Below are positions 1 to 8,296 of a DNA stretch of 19,451 nucleotides, piece after piece. This DNA is from Treponema sp. GTDB taxonomy: Bacteria; Spirochaetota; Spirochaetia; Treponematales; Breznakiellaceae. Location of the stretch: contig JAISBK010000117.1 in assembly GCA_031266255.1 (NCBI GenBank), positions 1 through 19,451 on the forward strand, in the 5' to 3' direction. Position numbers and translations under genes: made by a program. Numbering within the stretch: the stretch's first letter is position 1; every line of letters starts with the position of its first letter. The notes under the pieces were generated by a model. It was not told the DNA's origin and did not search any database. It saw nothing but the letters and a program-made list of their open reading frames with translations.

Positions 1-1
1 T

Positions 2-18
2 GGGGGGGGGGGGGGGGG
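2..18. repeat. Homopolymeric G tract (17 G)
   Basis: Seventeen consecutive G residues sit at the left edge of the window. Treponemes use poly-G tracts near surface-protein genes as phase-variable promoter elements (known for T. pallidum tpr genes). The gene to the left lies outside the window, so no function can be assigned. A sequencing or assembly artefact is also possible. The following 200 bases (19-219) show no gene that I can support, only AT-rich DNA with a short 6-bp-stem inverted repeat at 65-82. Confidence 0.7.
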
Positions 19-219
19 CATAAACATACTAATCTTCTCCCTAAAAGAAACAAAGAAAGACGTACAATCTCTACTAAGATTGATAGGGTTAGTATACAAT
101 ACATTGCAATAATGTCAAGTCTTTCATACCCAAATTTTAGGTGGTGATCCATAACTTTTTCGCCGTTGCGGTTAAAAAATGCGGTGGGTCAAGATTGAGA
201 AGCCATTCCGGGGTATCCT

Positions 220-637
220 TCACTCAACAACCAGGGAACGAACTTTGGCCCATCCTTTTGTCAGAAGATTCCGCGCTATCGCAAGGGCTTTTTCTTCTTT
301 GTCCTCTTTAATGCCTCTGAGTTCGCCTACAGCAACACTTCGATAAGCGTCAAGGTTATGCCGGAAAGCTCCACCTTGGGGCTAATGGCCGCGTACAGGT
401 ACGCGTAGGCATAGACTTCGACCTGACTATCCGGGCAATGTTCTTGTCGATAACCAGGCCGGGGTATTTTTTAATGATCAGCAGATCGATCCGGAGCGGT
501 TCGGTGGCAAGCTGGTACTCATAGGTGAACTGGAGGGAGTCTTTATAATCAATCAGTTCCAGTTGGATGGCCTGGAGAAAGTCGGGATGCCAGTGTAATT
601 TTTCGGGGCAGTCCTGGTTGGGCTGGTTCGTATCCAT
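220..637 (-). pseudogene. Decayed nuclease-like (Rpn/PD-(D/E)XK-type) protein, multiple lesions
   Basis: Three minus-strand pieces in different frames read as one protein. The first, from the ATG at 637, has WHPDFLQAIQLEL, EPLRIDLLIIKK and KNIARI. The second, from about 422 down to 340, has VYAYAYLYAAISPKVELSG. The third, from about 337 to the stop at 220, has GELRGIKEDKEEKALAIARN followed by a LLTKGWAKV segment. In this family KNIARI is normally followed by an EYKSP-like nuclease segment, which is missing here, so there is an internal deletion plus at least two frame changes. I recognise the pattern from a multi-copy hypothetical family of termite-gut treponemes related to Rpn/transposase-like PD-(D/E)XK proteins; that link is from memory. 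About 140 codons remain and the putative catalytic core is gone, so it is very unlikely to be functional. Confidence 0.7.
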
Positions 638-704
638 ACCGGAGTTACGATATAACAAAACGGGAACAACCGCAATGCCCCCGATTTCACCGCAGTCCCC
701 ACAT

Positions 705-772
705 GAAACAGGAACGAAGGGACGTACGCCTTTTCCCCCAAAGCACTCAGCCCCCCACTTCGCCCCCGCAGG
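705..772 (+). repeat. Inverted repeat, left arm (about 68 bp)
   Basis: The reverse complement of 3983-4050 aligns to this stretch over about 68 bp with roughly ten substitutions and two single-base gaps. The longest matching blocks are CAGGAACG, AGGGACGT and CACTCAGCCCCC. The arm ends about 70 bp before the start codon of the nucleoside kinase gene. The two arms point in opposite directions and enclose the 841-4013 gene pair. It could be a dispersed REP/MITE-like element, but no target-site duplication was identified. Confidence 0.65.
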
Positions 773-840
773 GGCAGGGGTATCTTGAATTTGGAGCCTG
801 GGTTATACTAAATGTACTAAACCTATAAGGAGAAGTTACC

Positions 841-2496
841 ATGCATGAAATACACGTTACTTTTGCTGATGGCCGTTCCCTTGCTTGTCCTTTCGGAACC
901 CTGGTGGAAGTCCTCACTGAACATTTTGGGCCAGTCCAGGGGGGATTAGCCGCGGTTAAGGTTAACAACGAGATCCTTCCTCTTTCTGCACGCATTGAGG
1001 TTAATGCCCAGGTGGAACCGGTGTCATTGGAATCTCCCGAAGGGATGATGATTTACCGCCGTTCTCTCGGGTTCCTCCTTGCCATGGCTGCCCAAAAACT
1101 GTTTCCTGAACGAAAACTCTACGTCGGCCATTCCTTGAGTAATAGTTATTACTATACCTTCTTGGAGGGAATCCCCACCAGCACAGACATTGAAGCCCTG
1201 AATGGGGAGATGAAGGCCCTGGTTGCAGCAGACCTTCCGATAGTGGTGCATGTTATGGCCTATATCGAAGCCTTGAACCTCTTTGAAAAAAATGGACAAA
1301 CCGATACCGCCCTTCTTTTGGAGGAATGGAACGATTCCAAAGTACCGGTCAATGGATGTAATGGATTTGCAGATCTTTATATTGAAGCCTTGGTACCTCG
1401 CACCGGTCTCTTGGCGGTCTTTGATCTCATCCCATATCAGGAAGGCTTTCTCCTTTGTTTTCCGGGAATCGGACAGGGCATTACCCTGGGGGCATTTGAA
1501 GACAGCCCTATCATTTTCTCGGTGTATAATGAGTATAAAAAATGGGGCCGCATTGTGGGACTTCATGCGGTAGGTTATCTTAACCGGATCGTCCGGGAAC
1601 GGACCATCAAAGACTGCATCAAAATCGAGGAGGCGTTCCATGCAAAAAAAATATCCGATATTGCAGATGCCATCTATACCAAGAAAGACCGGGTAAAAAT
1701 GGTACTGCTTGCCGGCCCTTCCAGTTCCGGCAAAACCACCACAGCAAAACGGCTTTCCCTTGAGCTTAAGGTATTAGGCATTGAGCCTGTTGCTATTGGA
1801 CTGGATAATTATTATGTGAATACCGATAAAACTCCCCGGGATGAGCAAGGGGAACCGGATTACGAATGTCTTGAAGCGCTGGATATTCCCTATTTCAACC
1901 AACAACTGCTGGATATCCTTAATGGGGAGGAAGTAATACTTCCCCTGTATGATTTTAAGACCGGGCGCCGCCGGGAAGCAGGGGGCAGGAAAATCAAGAT
2001 GGAACCGCGGACCGTACTGATTATAGAGGGTATTCATGGCCTGAACCCTGCCCTCACCCCCCAAATAGACCGAGATATGCAATTCAAACTGTACGTTTCT
2101 GCATTGACTCATCTTAACTTGGATGATCACAACCGAATCCCCACCAGTGACCACAGGCTCCTGCGGCGTATGGTTCGGGATTACCAGTTCCGGGGAACCA
2201 ATGCGGTAACTACCATTAAGATGTGGCCCAGTGTACAGCGGGGAGAACGGCGGTACATCTTTCCGTTCCAGAACAATGCGGATGTGGCCTTTAATTCTGC
2301 GTTGAGTTATGAATTATCGGTATTGAAATTCTATGCGGAACCGCTGCTCCATTCAGTGAAACCGAATCGACCCGAATATGCCGAAGCAGTACGGCTCCTC
2401 TCGTTCCTTAAAAACTTCGCTCCCATTCCTCCGCAATACGTACCAGGACAAAGCATACTCAGAGAGTTTATTGGGGAAAGTGAGTTTAAATATTAA
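841..2496 (+). CDS. Nucleoside (uridine-type) kinase with N-terminal TGS and ThrRS-like domains
   Basis: This cytoplasmic P-loop kinase of the phosphoribulokinase/uridine kinase family probably phosphorylates a nucleoside in salvage; the exact substrate cannot be read from sequence. Residues 1-60 form a TGS domain. Residues about 70-240 resemble the second additional domain of threonyl-tRNA synthetase (YVGHSLSNSYYY near 94-105). The kinase domain starts near 285, with the P-loop GPSSSGKT at 292-299, LDNYY at 321-325, LPLYDFKTGRR near 367-377 and IIEGIHGLNP at 394-403. Its 551 residues match the usual length of this bacterial fusion. The start is supported by AAGGAG at 827-832, 8 nt upstream. 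A TATACT hexamer at 804-809 could be a -10 box but has no good -35 partner. The next gene begins 2 nt after the stop, so the two are probably cotranscribed. Confidence 0.9.
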   Translation: MHEIHVTFADGRSLACPFGTLVEVLTEHFGPVQGGLAAVKVNNEILPLSARIEVNAQVEPVSLESPEGMMIYRRSLGFLLAMAAQKLFPERKLYVGHSLSNSYYYTFLEGIPTSTDIEALNGEMKALVAADLPIVVHVMAYIEALNLFEKNGQTDTALLLEEWNDSKVPVNGCNGFADLYIEALVPRTGLLAVFDLIPYQEGFLLCFPGIGQGITLGAFEDSPIIFSVYNEYKKWGRIVGLHAVGYLNRIVRERTIKDCIKIEEAFHAKKISDIADAIYTKKDRVKMVLLAGPSSSGKTTTAKRLSLELKVLGIEPVAIGLDNYYVNTDKTPRDEQGEPDYECLEALDIPYFNQQLLDILNGEEVILPLYDFKTGRRREAGGRKIKMEPRTVLIIEGIHGLNPALTPQIDRDMQFKLYVSALTHLNLDDHNRIPTSDHRLLRRMVRDYQFRGTNAVTTIKMWPSVQRGERRYIFPFQNNADVAFNSALSYELSVLKFYAEPLLHSVKPNRPEYAEAVRLLSFLKNFAPIPPQYVPGQSILREFIGESEFKY

Positions 2497-2498
2497 TT

Positions 2499-4013
2499 AT
2501 GGATATAAGGACGAAAACCCCGGAGACTGGAGACCTAAAAAACGATCAGGAAGAAGCAAGGGGTGTACTGGAATTTGACACCGGACTTGATGCCCGAGCC
2601 TTTGCCCAAGCAAAACTTGCCCATCTTGTCGCCGAATCAGGGTACCTTGTTACTGGTGGTGAAGGATCATGGACACCCTGGAAACCTAAAGGAGTATATG
2701 AACGGAATGGAACGATGCGTATCTGGGGATCCGGGTTTACCGGAGAAAGGCTGGATATGCTCGTGGCAGATGATACCCGGAAGGACCTGGCCTTGGATGC
2801 CCTGCGGTATTGGATCCGGGCGCGGCTCCTGGGAGAAGCCCAGCCTGGTCTTCCTTCACCCTGGCCTGCGGGGGCCATCATTGGCCCTTCAGGTAGGATC
2901 CTTTTCCCTCCTGAAGAACTCATCAGGTACAGCATTGATGCAGCAGGACCGCAAGCACGGTTTAACGGGGTTGAGGGCTATGTTCATCCGGATCTCCCTG
3001 GCATGAAAGGTACGGCTTTTACTGCTGGGGCGCTGTTGTACCGGATCTTCTGCGGTTCACCGCCTTTCCCCAATACGACCCAAGAGCTGCTCTATCAGGA
3101 CATACGGGAAGGGGTTTTTCTCCCGCCTCAGTTCGCGGTGCCTGGTTTGGATGCCAAACTTGCCGCGCTCATAAGTCAGGCTTTAAGCCCCTTTATGGGA
3201 AAAAGGACAACACAACAGAAAACCCTCGGGGAACAGGCCTCCGAGATGCTCCACGGGTTAGGGGATTTACTCGGTCCTCCAGGTTCTGCTGCGGTCGCAT
3301 CCTACCTGCATGAGCTTGATCCTGCGGAACAGGCGCGGCTCACCCTGGCAAAAGAGCGGTTTATTAAAAAGCATATCCGGGGAGTAAAAACCAAACGGTT
3401 TATCCATCGGAACACTTCGCTGATAGCAGGGATATCCATCGGAGTACTGGGTGTAGCCCTGCTTATCAAGAGCGGGATCAGCGACCAGGCGAATAGGCCC
3501 AGTACCCGGGGGATGAGTCCCCAAGAAGTGGTGGAGACCTATTACCATTCCATGAGCTCCTTGGATCATCCGCAGATGGAAGCCTGTGTCATGCCCAAGA
3601 TCGGCAAGGAAGATATTGATATGGTTACCAATCTTTTTGTCATAAGTCGGGTTCGCCAAGCCTATGAGCGGGGCGCTCCGGTGATCTTCTCTGCCCAGGA
3701 ATGGATCGATGCAGGTTCCCCGCCTACGGAGGCCACGGTTTTCGGTGTTTCTGAGCTTGAGCTTGAGGTGATTGACCAGAACGAACAAGATGGGGAAGTA
3801 TCCTTTGCCGCTTCGTATCGGATCTGGTTTCCTGGAACATTCCGCAATCCTGATGAGCCAGGACAAACCAGAACCGATTCAGAAGCCTCTACCACGGAAT
3901 CCCTTCCGTGGAGCAGTTTTCAGCAGGATTTTATGCGGCTTACCCAGTACCAAGGTTCCTGGCGTATCGCTGAGATCCAGCGCCTGCGGCGGGCGAAGCA
4001 GGGGGCTGAGTGA
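2499..4013 (+). CDS. Membrane-anchored protein with degenerate Ser/Thr-kinase-like domain
   Basis: The 504-residue protein has three parts. Residues about 45-260 look like a protein-kinase fold: GTAFTAGALLYRIFCGSPPF (171-190) matches the kinase C-lobe pattern with its glycine-rich LG.LLYELLTG.PPF motif, followed by a DIREG/LPP and a LISQALS segment. No HRD or DFG motif is visible where they should lie (RILFPPEE near 133-140), so it is probably a pseudokinase. One hydrophobic helix spans about 306-324. The C-terminal 180 residues begin with SPQEVVETYYHSM, like NTF2-fold or DUF4878-type extracytoplasmic domains. The layout mimics transmembrane receptor kinases without catalysis. The gene starts 2 nt after the kinase gene, with only a weak ribosome site. 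The last ten codons and the stop lie inside the right arm of the inverted repeat. Function unknown; probably treponeme-specific. Confidence 0.75.
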   Translation: MDIRTKTPETGDLKNDQEEARGVLEFDTGLDARAFAQAKLAHLVAESGYLVTGGEGSWTPWKPKGVYERNGTMRIWGSGFTGERLDMLVADDTRKDLALDALRYWIRARLLGEAQPGLPSPWPAGAIIGPSGRILFPPEELIRYSIDAAGPQARFNGVEGYVHPDLPGMKGTAFTAGALLYRIFCGSPPFPNTTQELLYQDIREGVFLPPQFAVPGLDAKLAALISQALSPFMGKRTTQQKTLGEQASEMLHGLGDLLGPPGSAAVASYLHELDPAEQARLTLAKERFIKKHIRGVKTKRFIHRNTSLIAGISIGVLGVALLIKSGISDQANRPSTRGMSPQEVVETYYHSMSSLDHPQMEACVMPKIGKEDIDMVTNLFVISRVRQAYERGAPVIFSAQEWIDAGSPPTEATVFGVSELELEVIDQNEQDGEVSFAASYRIWFPGTFRNPDEPGQTRTDSEASTTESLPWSSFQQDFMRLTQYQGSWRIAEIQRLRRAKQGAE

Positions 4014-4050
4014 TTTGGAGGAGAGGCGCACGTCCCTACGTTCCTGCTTC
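3983..4050 (-). repeat. Inverted repeat, right arm (about 68 bp), overlapping a gene end
   Basis: This is the reverse-complement partner of 705-772. It covers the last codons (RLRRAKQGAE) and the TGA of the kinase-like gene, then runs into the convergent gap before atpC. The gap also contains an 8-bp palindrome, AGCCGGCT, at 4051-4058. No hairpin with a U-tract is visible, so I do not call it a terminator, although its position between converging genes would suit one. Confidence 0.65.
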
Positions 4051-4066
4051 AGCCGGCTCTTTATAC

Positions 4067-4483
4067 TTACTGCGGTTTCCGCATGCCATAGACCTTGAGC
4101 CTAAACTCCGCGCGCTTAAGGGTCGCTTGGGCGCTTTCAGCTTCAAATCTGAAGTTCTTTGATTGTATGCGCTGTTCTGCCCCTTGTTTAGCGAGCAATG
4201 CCCGTTCATAATCAATCTCTTCAGGCCATTCCGTGGCATCAGCTAAGAGGATCGTCTTATGACTGGTAACTTCCAGAATACCTTCGGTGGTAAAGGCTTC
4301 TTTCCATTGGCCTGTCTTATCTTTGATCTTCAGAATACCGGTACATACTGGAGCCGTAAACGGGGAATGGTCTGCGTATATTCCGATTTCGCCGTCGGTC
4401 AAGGTAAGGACCACCACCGCTACCTGATCTCGAAAAAAAAGCCGATAGGGGGTATACACCTCAAAGGTATACAAGTTCACCAT
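4067..4483 (-). CDS. atpC: F1F0 ATP synthase epsilon subunit
   Basis: Epsilon subunit of the F1 central stalk, which couples gamma rotation to catalysis and inhibits hydrolysis. The N-terminal beta-sandwich carries the family signatures FEVYTPYRLFF, DGEIGIYADHSPF and TGILKI. The C-terminal region (ERALLAKQGAEQRIQ onward) is the two-helix domain. I chose ATG 4483, giving 138 residues, because GAGGGG lies 7 nt upstream and homologues begin close to this VNLYTFEV segment. An in-frame GTG at 4501, overlapping the atpD stop, would add six residues but lacks a ribosome site. Last gene of the atp operon, converging on the kinase-like gene. Confidence 0.93.
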   Translation of the reverse strand: MVNLYTFEVYTPYRLFFRDQVAVVVLTLTDGEIGIYADHSPFTAPVCTGILKIKDKTGQWKEAFTTEGILEVTSHKTILLADATEWPEEIDYERALLAKQGAEQRIQSKNFRFEAESAQATLKRAEFRLKVYGMRKPQ

Positions 4484-4497
4484 GCTGTCCCCTCTGC

Positions 4498-5871
4498 TCA
4501 CGCCTTGGAGAGCACGTCGTTGATGTCCCCAGCCATGAAGAATGCCTGTTCAGATATGGAGTCGGTTTCACCGTCCAAGATCATCTTGAAACCCCGAATC
4601 GTTTCCGTAACCGGTATATACCGTCCAGGAATACCCGTATACCGTTCTGCCACAAAAAAGGGCTGACTGAAGAAACGCTGTACCTTCCTGGCCCTGGATA
4701 CGACGAGCTTATCCTCTGCGGAGAGTTCATCCATCCCCAGGATCGCGATGATATCCTGCAATTCTTTATACCGTTGGAGGGTCTGCTGAGTCCTGAGGGC
4801 TGTTTGATAATGATCCTCCCCCACGATCGCGGGATCCAAAATACGGGAGTTAGATGCCAGGGGATCCACTGAAGGATAGATCCCCAATTCAACGATCTTC
4901 CGGGAAAGCACGGTGGTAGCATCAAGATGGGCAAAAGTGGTAGCCGGAGCCGGATCGGTGAGGTCATCGGCAGGTACATAAACCGCCTGGACGCTGGTGA
5001 TGGAACCTTGGAAAGTACTGGCGATCCGCTCCTGAAGCGAACCCATCTCATTGGCTAAGGTAGGCTGATACCCCACGGCACTGGGGATCCGGCCTAAAAG
5101 CGCGGAAACCTCAGCCCCGGCTTGGATAAACCGGAAAATATTATCCACAAATAACAACACATCCTGGCCGCCTTGATCCCGAAAATACTCCGCCATGGTA
5201 AGCCCTGCCAAGGCAACCCGCATACGGGCCCCCGGCGGCTCATTCATTTGCCCAAAAACCAGGGCGGTCTTATCAATGACCCCGGATTCGTTCATCTCTT
5301 TCCACAAATCAGCCCCTTCCCGGGAACGTTCCCCCACCCCGGAAAAGACCGAATACCCGGCATGTTCTGTGGCGATGTTACGGATGAGTTCCATGATCAC
5401 CACGGTTTTTCCCACCCCTGCACCGCCGAAAAGGCCAATCTTACCGCCCTTGGCATAAGGAGCTATCAGATCGATTACCTTGATACCGGTCTCAAAGACC
5501 TCGGTAGCAGGTCGCTGTTCTGCAAAGCTGGGGGCCTGCCGGTGTATGGAAGCGTAGTGCTCTGCGGTAAATGCCCCCCTGTCATCAATCGCCTTACCCG
5601 TAACGCTAAACATCCTGCCCAGAACCGCTTCTCCCACCGGTACTTGAATGGGATGACCAGTATCAAGCACTTCCATACCTCGGGCAAGTCCTTCGGTGGC
5701 TTCCATAGCAACACACCGAACCCGATTATCCCCGATATGCTGTAATACCTCGATAACCATCTTATGGGCTCCCTGGTTAATCTCCAAGGCATGTAAAATC
5801 CCGGGAATCCTATCTTCATCAAACCGGACATCAACTACCGGCCCTATTATCTGTGTGATATATCCCGCCAT
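4498..5871 (-). CDS. atpD: F1F0 ATP synthase beta subunit (catalytic)
   Basis: Catalytic F1 subunit that makes or hydrolyses ATP at the alpha-beta interface. The P-loop GGAGVGKT lies at 149-156, followed by the GERSREG loop (180-186) with the conserved catalytic Glu. FVDNIFRFIQAGAEVSALLG and RIPSAVGYQPTLA are typical of beta, and the DELSAEDKL...RKVQRFFSQPFFVAE region is the C-terminal helical domain. The length of 457 is normal and no key residue is missing. It starts 25 nt after the atpG stop with GAGGAATAAGG upstream, and ends within a few bases of the atpC start, consistent with coupled translation. Confidence 0.98.
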   Translation of the reverse strand: MAGYITQIIGPVVDVRFDEDRIPGILHALEINQGAHKMVIEVLQHIGDNRVRCVAMEATEGLARGMEVLDTGHPIQVPVGEAVLGRMFSVTGKAIDDRGAFTAEHYASIHRQAPSFAEQRPATEVFETGIKVIDLIAPYAKGGKIGLFGGAGVGKTVVIMELIRNIATEHAGYSVFSGVGERSREGADLWKEMNESGVIDKTALVFGQMNEPPGARMRVALAGLTMAEYFRDQGGQDVLLFVDNIFRFIQAGAEVSALLGRIPSAVGYQPTLANEMGSLQERIASTFQGSITSVQAVYVPADDLTDPAPATTFAHLDATTVLSRKIVELGIYPSVDPLASNSRILDPAIVGEDHYQTALRTQQTLQRYKELQDIIAILGMDELSAEDKLVVSRARKVQRFFSQPFFVAERYTGIPGRYIPVTETIRGFKMILDGETDSISEQAFFMAGDINDVLSKA

Positions 5872-5896
5872 TCCTTATTCCTCACTTCAAACCACC

Positions 5897-6784
5897 CTAC
5901 TCCGATAGTACTGCGGAGCCTGAAATTATTTCCGATACTTCCTGGGTAATACTCGCCTGCCTGACCCGGTTGTAGTAGATCTGGAGGCTGGCCAACATAT
6001 CTTCGGCATTTTTTGACGCCTCTTCCATAGCAGCCATCCGGGCGCTTTGTTCACTGACATAGGCCTCTACCAAGGACCCATAGACAATACCTTTGATGTA
6101 AAAAGGCGCCAATGCATCAAATACCGCGGTTTCAGAAGGAATGTATTCCAGGGGAATCTTGACCCGCTTTTGACCTCCGCTTTGGGCGATGTCTTCTTGT
6201 ATCTTTTCTGCGTCCAAAGGCAGAATCTGCCGGGCCCGGGGAAGGAGCTTGACGGTGCTATACATGTGGGTATAGACGATATGAACTTCCTTAAATATGC
6301 CCCAGATATACTGGGAGATAAGATAATCGGTAATTTCCTTGGCATCTGCTACCGTAGGCAATTGGGACTTGAAAGAAAAATTTTCAAGGATTGCATAAGG
6401 TGTGTGGGCAAAATACCGATACCCGATGGAACCAATAAGAATCAGAGTCGGCTTTTTAAGACGCTCGCAAACCTGCGTGGCCTGCCGAACTATGTTGGCA
6501 TTATAGCCCCCGGCTAAACCTTTATCACTGGTAAGCACCACCACCGCGGCATGAGAACCAGTCTCCTCTTCGGTATTTTTGAAGAACTGACTCTCAAGCA
6601 CACCGACGCCAGATACAATATCATACATGGATTTTTGAATACGGGTAAAGAACGGCTCCGTATCCTCCAGTATCCGCCGGCCTTTGCGCAACTTAGCCGT
6701 GGAAATCAGGTTCATGGCCTTGGTAACTTGTAAGGTCTGTGTGATAGCACGCATCCTGAGCCGTACATCCCGTAAATTTGCCAT
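5897..6784 (-). CDS. atpG: F1F0 ATP synthase gamma subunit
   Basis: Rotor shaft of F1. The N-terminal coiled-coil strand carries the family signature MANLRDVRLRMRAITQTLQV followed by TKAMNLISTAKLRK. The central Rossmann-like part has VVVLTSDKGLAGGYNANIVR. The C-terminal helix ends with the conserved pattern SLVEAYVSEQSARMAAMEEA, then NAEDMLASLQIYYNRVRQASIT and QEVSEIISG. The 295 residues are typical. ATG 6784 is preceded by GAGGA about 7 nt upstream and lies 9 nt after the atpA stop. Confidence 0.97.
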   Translation of the reverse strand: MANLRDVRLRMRAITQTLQVTKAMNLISTAKLRKGRRILEDTEPFFTRIQKSMYDIVSGVGVLESQFFKNTEEETGSHAAVVVLTSDKGLAGGYNANIVRQATQVCERLKKPTLILIGSIGYRYFAHTPYAILENFSFKSQLPTVADAKEITDYLISQYIWGIFKEVHIVYTHMYSTVKLLPRARQILPLDAEKIQEDIAQSGGQKRVKIPLEYIPSETAVFDALAPFYIKGIVYGSLVEAYVSEQSARMAAMEEASKNAEDMLASLQIYYNRVRQASITQEVSEIISGSAVLSE

Positions 6785-6793
6785 GCTGTTCCT

Positions 6794-8296
6794 CTATTGG
6801 TTAGTGCTTTTATAGGTTTCTACTGCGGCGCGCAATTCCTCTTCGTAGTCAAAGGAAAGGGTTTCGGTAGCGCTAATGCTTTCCAGAATTCCCTGGTGCT
6901 GCATCTTGAGATAGTCAATAAAACCTTTGATAAAAGCGGTAATCCTATCCTGCGCAATATCCATAAGATAGCTGTTTACGGCAATAAACAGGATGATCGC
7001 TTGCTCTGCCATTGGCCGGGGAGCATATTGGGGCTGCTTCAGCATTTCCATGAGCCGTACCCCTTGCGCAAGTTTATCCTGGGTGGCCTTATCCAGGTCG
7101 CTCCCAAATTGGGCAAAAGCTGCCATTTCCCGGTACTGGGCCAAATCCAGCCGCAGCCTGCCGGATATCTTCCGTATGACCTTAGTCTGGGCCGCGCCCC
7201 CTACCCGGCTTACCGAGAGTCCTACGTCAATAGCCGGTCTAAAACCGCCATTGAACAGCTCTGCATCCAAAAAGATCTGACCGTCGGTAATGGAAATCAC
7301 ATTGGTGGGAATATACGAAGCAATATCTCCAGCCTGGGTCTCTACAATGGGCAAAGCGGTGATGGAACCACCGCCCAAGGCATCGGATAACTTCGCTGCC
7401 CGCTCCAAAAGCCGGGAATGGAGGTAAAACACATCTCCGGGGAAGGCTTCCCGTCCCGGAGGCCGGCGCAAAAGCAGGCTGATAGTCCGGTAGGCCACCG
7501 CATGTTTGGATAGATCATCGTATACCACCAGCACATCCTTGCCGCGGTGCATAAAATGTTCCGCCATTGCTACCGCAGCATAGGGGGCCAGGTACTGCAA
7601 TGCCGGGGAATCCGAGGCAGAGGCTAAGACCACAAAGGTGTAGTCCAAGGCGCCGAACCGTTCCAGGGTCTGGACAATCGCGGCTACCGAAGCGGCTTTC
7701 TGCCCAATGGCACAATACACACAGTACATCCCTTTGCCTTTCTGATTGATGATGGTATCAATAGCCAGGGCGGTCTTTCCGGTCTGTCTATCACCGATGA
7801 TGAGTTCCCGCTGACCTCGGCCTATGGGAATCATGGAATCAATCGAAAGTATCCCGGTTTGGAGCGGCTTGTCCACCGAACCCCGGGCGATAACCGGTGC
7901 TGCCGGAGATTCAATGGGGAGATATTCCTCCGCTTCCACCGGACCTTTACCATCCACCGGGAGTCCCAAAGGATTGAGTATCCGGCCCAATAACCCGTTC
8001 CCCCCAGGAACCATGACCACCTTGCCGGTACCTCGCACCTCTTCCCCATCTCGTACCAGGGATTCCCCGGAGAAAAGCACACAGCCAACCCCATCTTCCA
8101 GCAGGTTAAGGACAATACCGGTAGCACCGGAACTAAACTCCACCAGTTCTCCGTACACCGCCTTATCCAATCCATGAACCGTGGCTACCGAATCACCCAC
8201 CTGGACCACAAACCCCACTGAAGCGGAAACCACCTTGGCTTCCCAATGCTCAAGCTGTTCTTGTAAAACCTTGGTGAGGTCACTGAAATTTACCAT
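6794..8296 (-). CDS. atpA: F1F0 ATP synthase alpha subunit
   Basis: Non-catalytic nucleotide-binding F1 subunit that supplies the arginine finger to beta. Walker A is GDRQTGKT (168-175). The arginine-finger segment SVSRVGGAAQTKVIRKISG is intact near 360-380. VVYDDLSKHAVAYR and LLLRRPPGREAFPGDVFYLH are diagnostic of alpha. The 500-residue length is normal. The start overlaps the atpH end by 7 nt and has GGAGGG about 6 nt upstream. Confidence 0.98.
   Translation of the reverse strand: MVNFSDLTKVLQEQLEHWEAKVVSASVGFVVQVGDSVATVHGLDKAVYGELVEFSSGATGIVLNLLEDGVGCVLFSGESLVRDGEEVRGTGKVVMVPGGNGLLGRILNPLGLPVDGKGPVEAEEYLPIESPAAPVIARGSVDKPLQTGILSIDSMIPIGRGQRELIIGDRQTGKTALAIDTIINQKGKGMYCVYCAIGQKAASVAAIVQTLERFGALDYTFVVLASASDSPALQYLAPYAAVAMAEHFMHRGKDVLVVYDDLSKHAVAYRTISLLLRRPPGREAFPGDVFYLHSRLLERAAKLSDALGGGSITALPIVETQAGDIASYIPTNVISITDGQIFLDAELFNGGFRPAIDVGLSVSRVGGAAQTKVIRKISGRLRLDLAQYREMAAFAQFGSDLDKATQDKLAQGVRLMEMLKQPQYAPRPMAEQAIILFIAVNSYLMDIAQDRITAFIKGFIDYLKMQHQGILESISATETLSFDYEEELRAAVETYKSTNQ

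Noticed and set aside
65..82. Hairpin CAATCT...AGATTG as a terminator
   Set aside because: Six-bp AT-rich stem with no following T-tract and no supported gene ending there.
1024..1641. 205-codon antisense ORF within the nucleoside kinase gene
   Set aside because: Shadow of a well-supported kinase with TGS, P-loop and ribosome site; the antisense product has no recognisable pattern.
3267..3866. 199-codon antisense ORF within the kinase-like gene
   Set aside because: Overlaps a coherent protein with membrane helix and domain order; no ribosome site or motif of its own.
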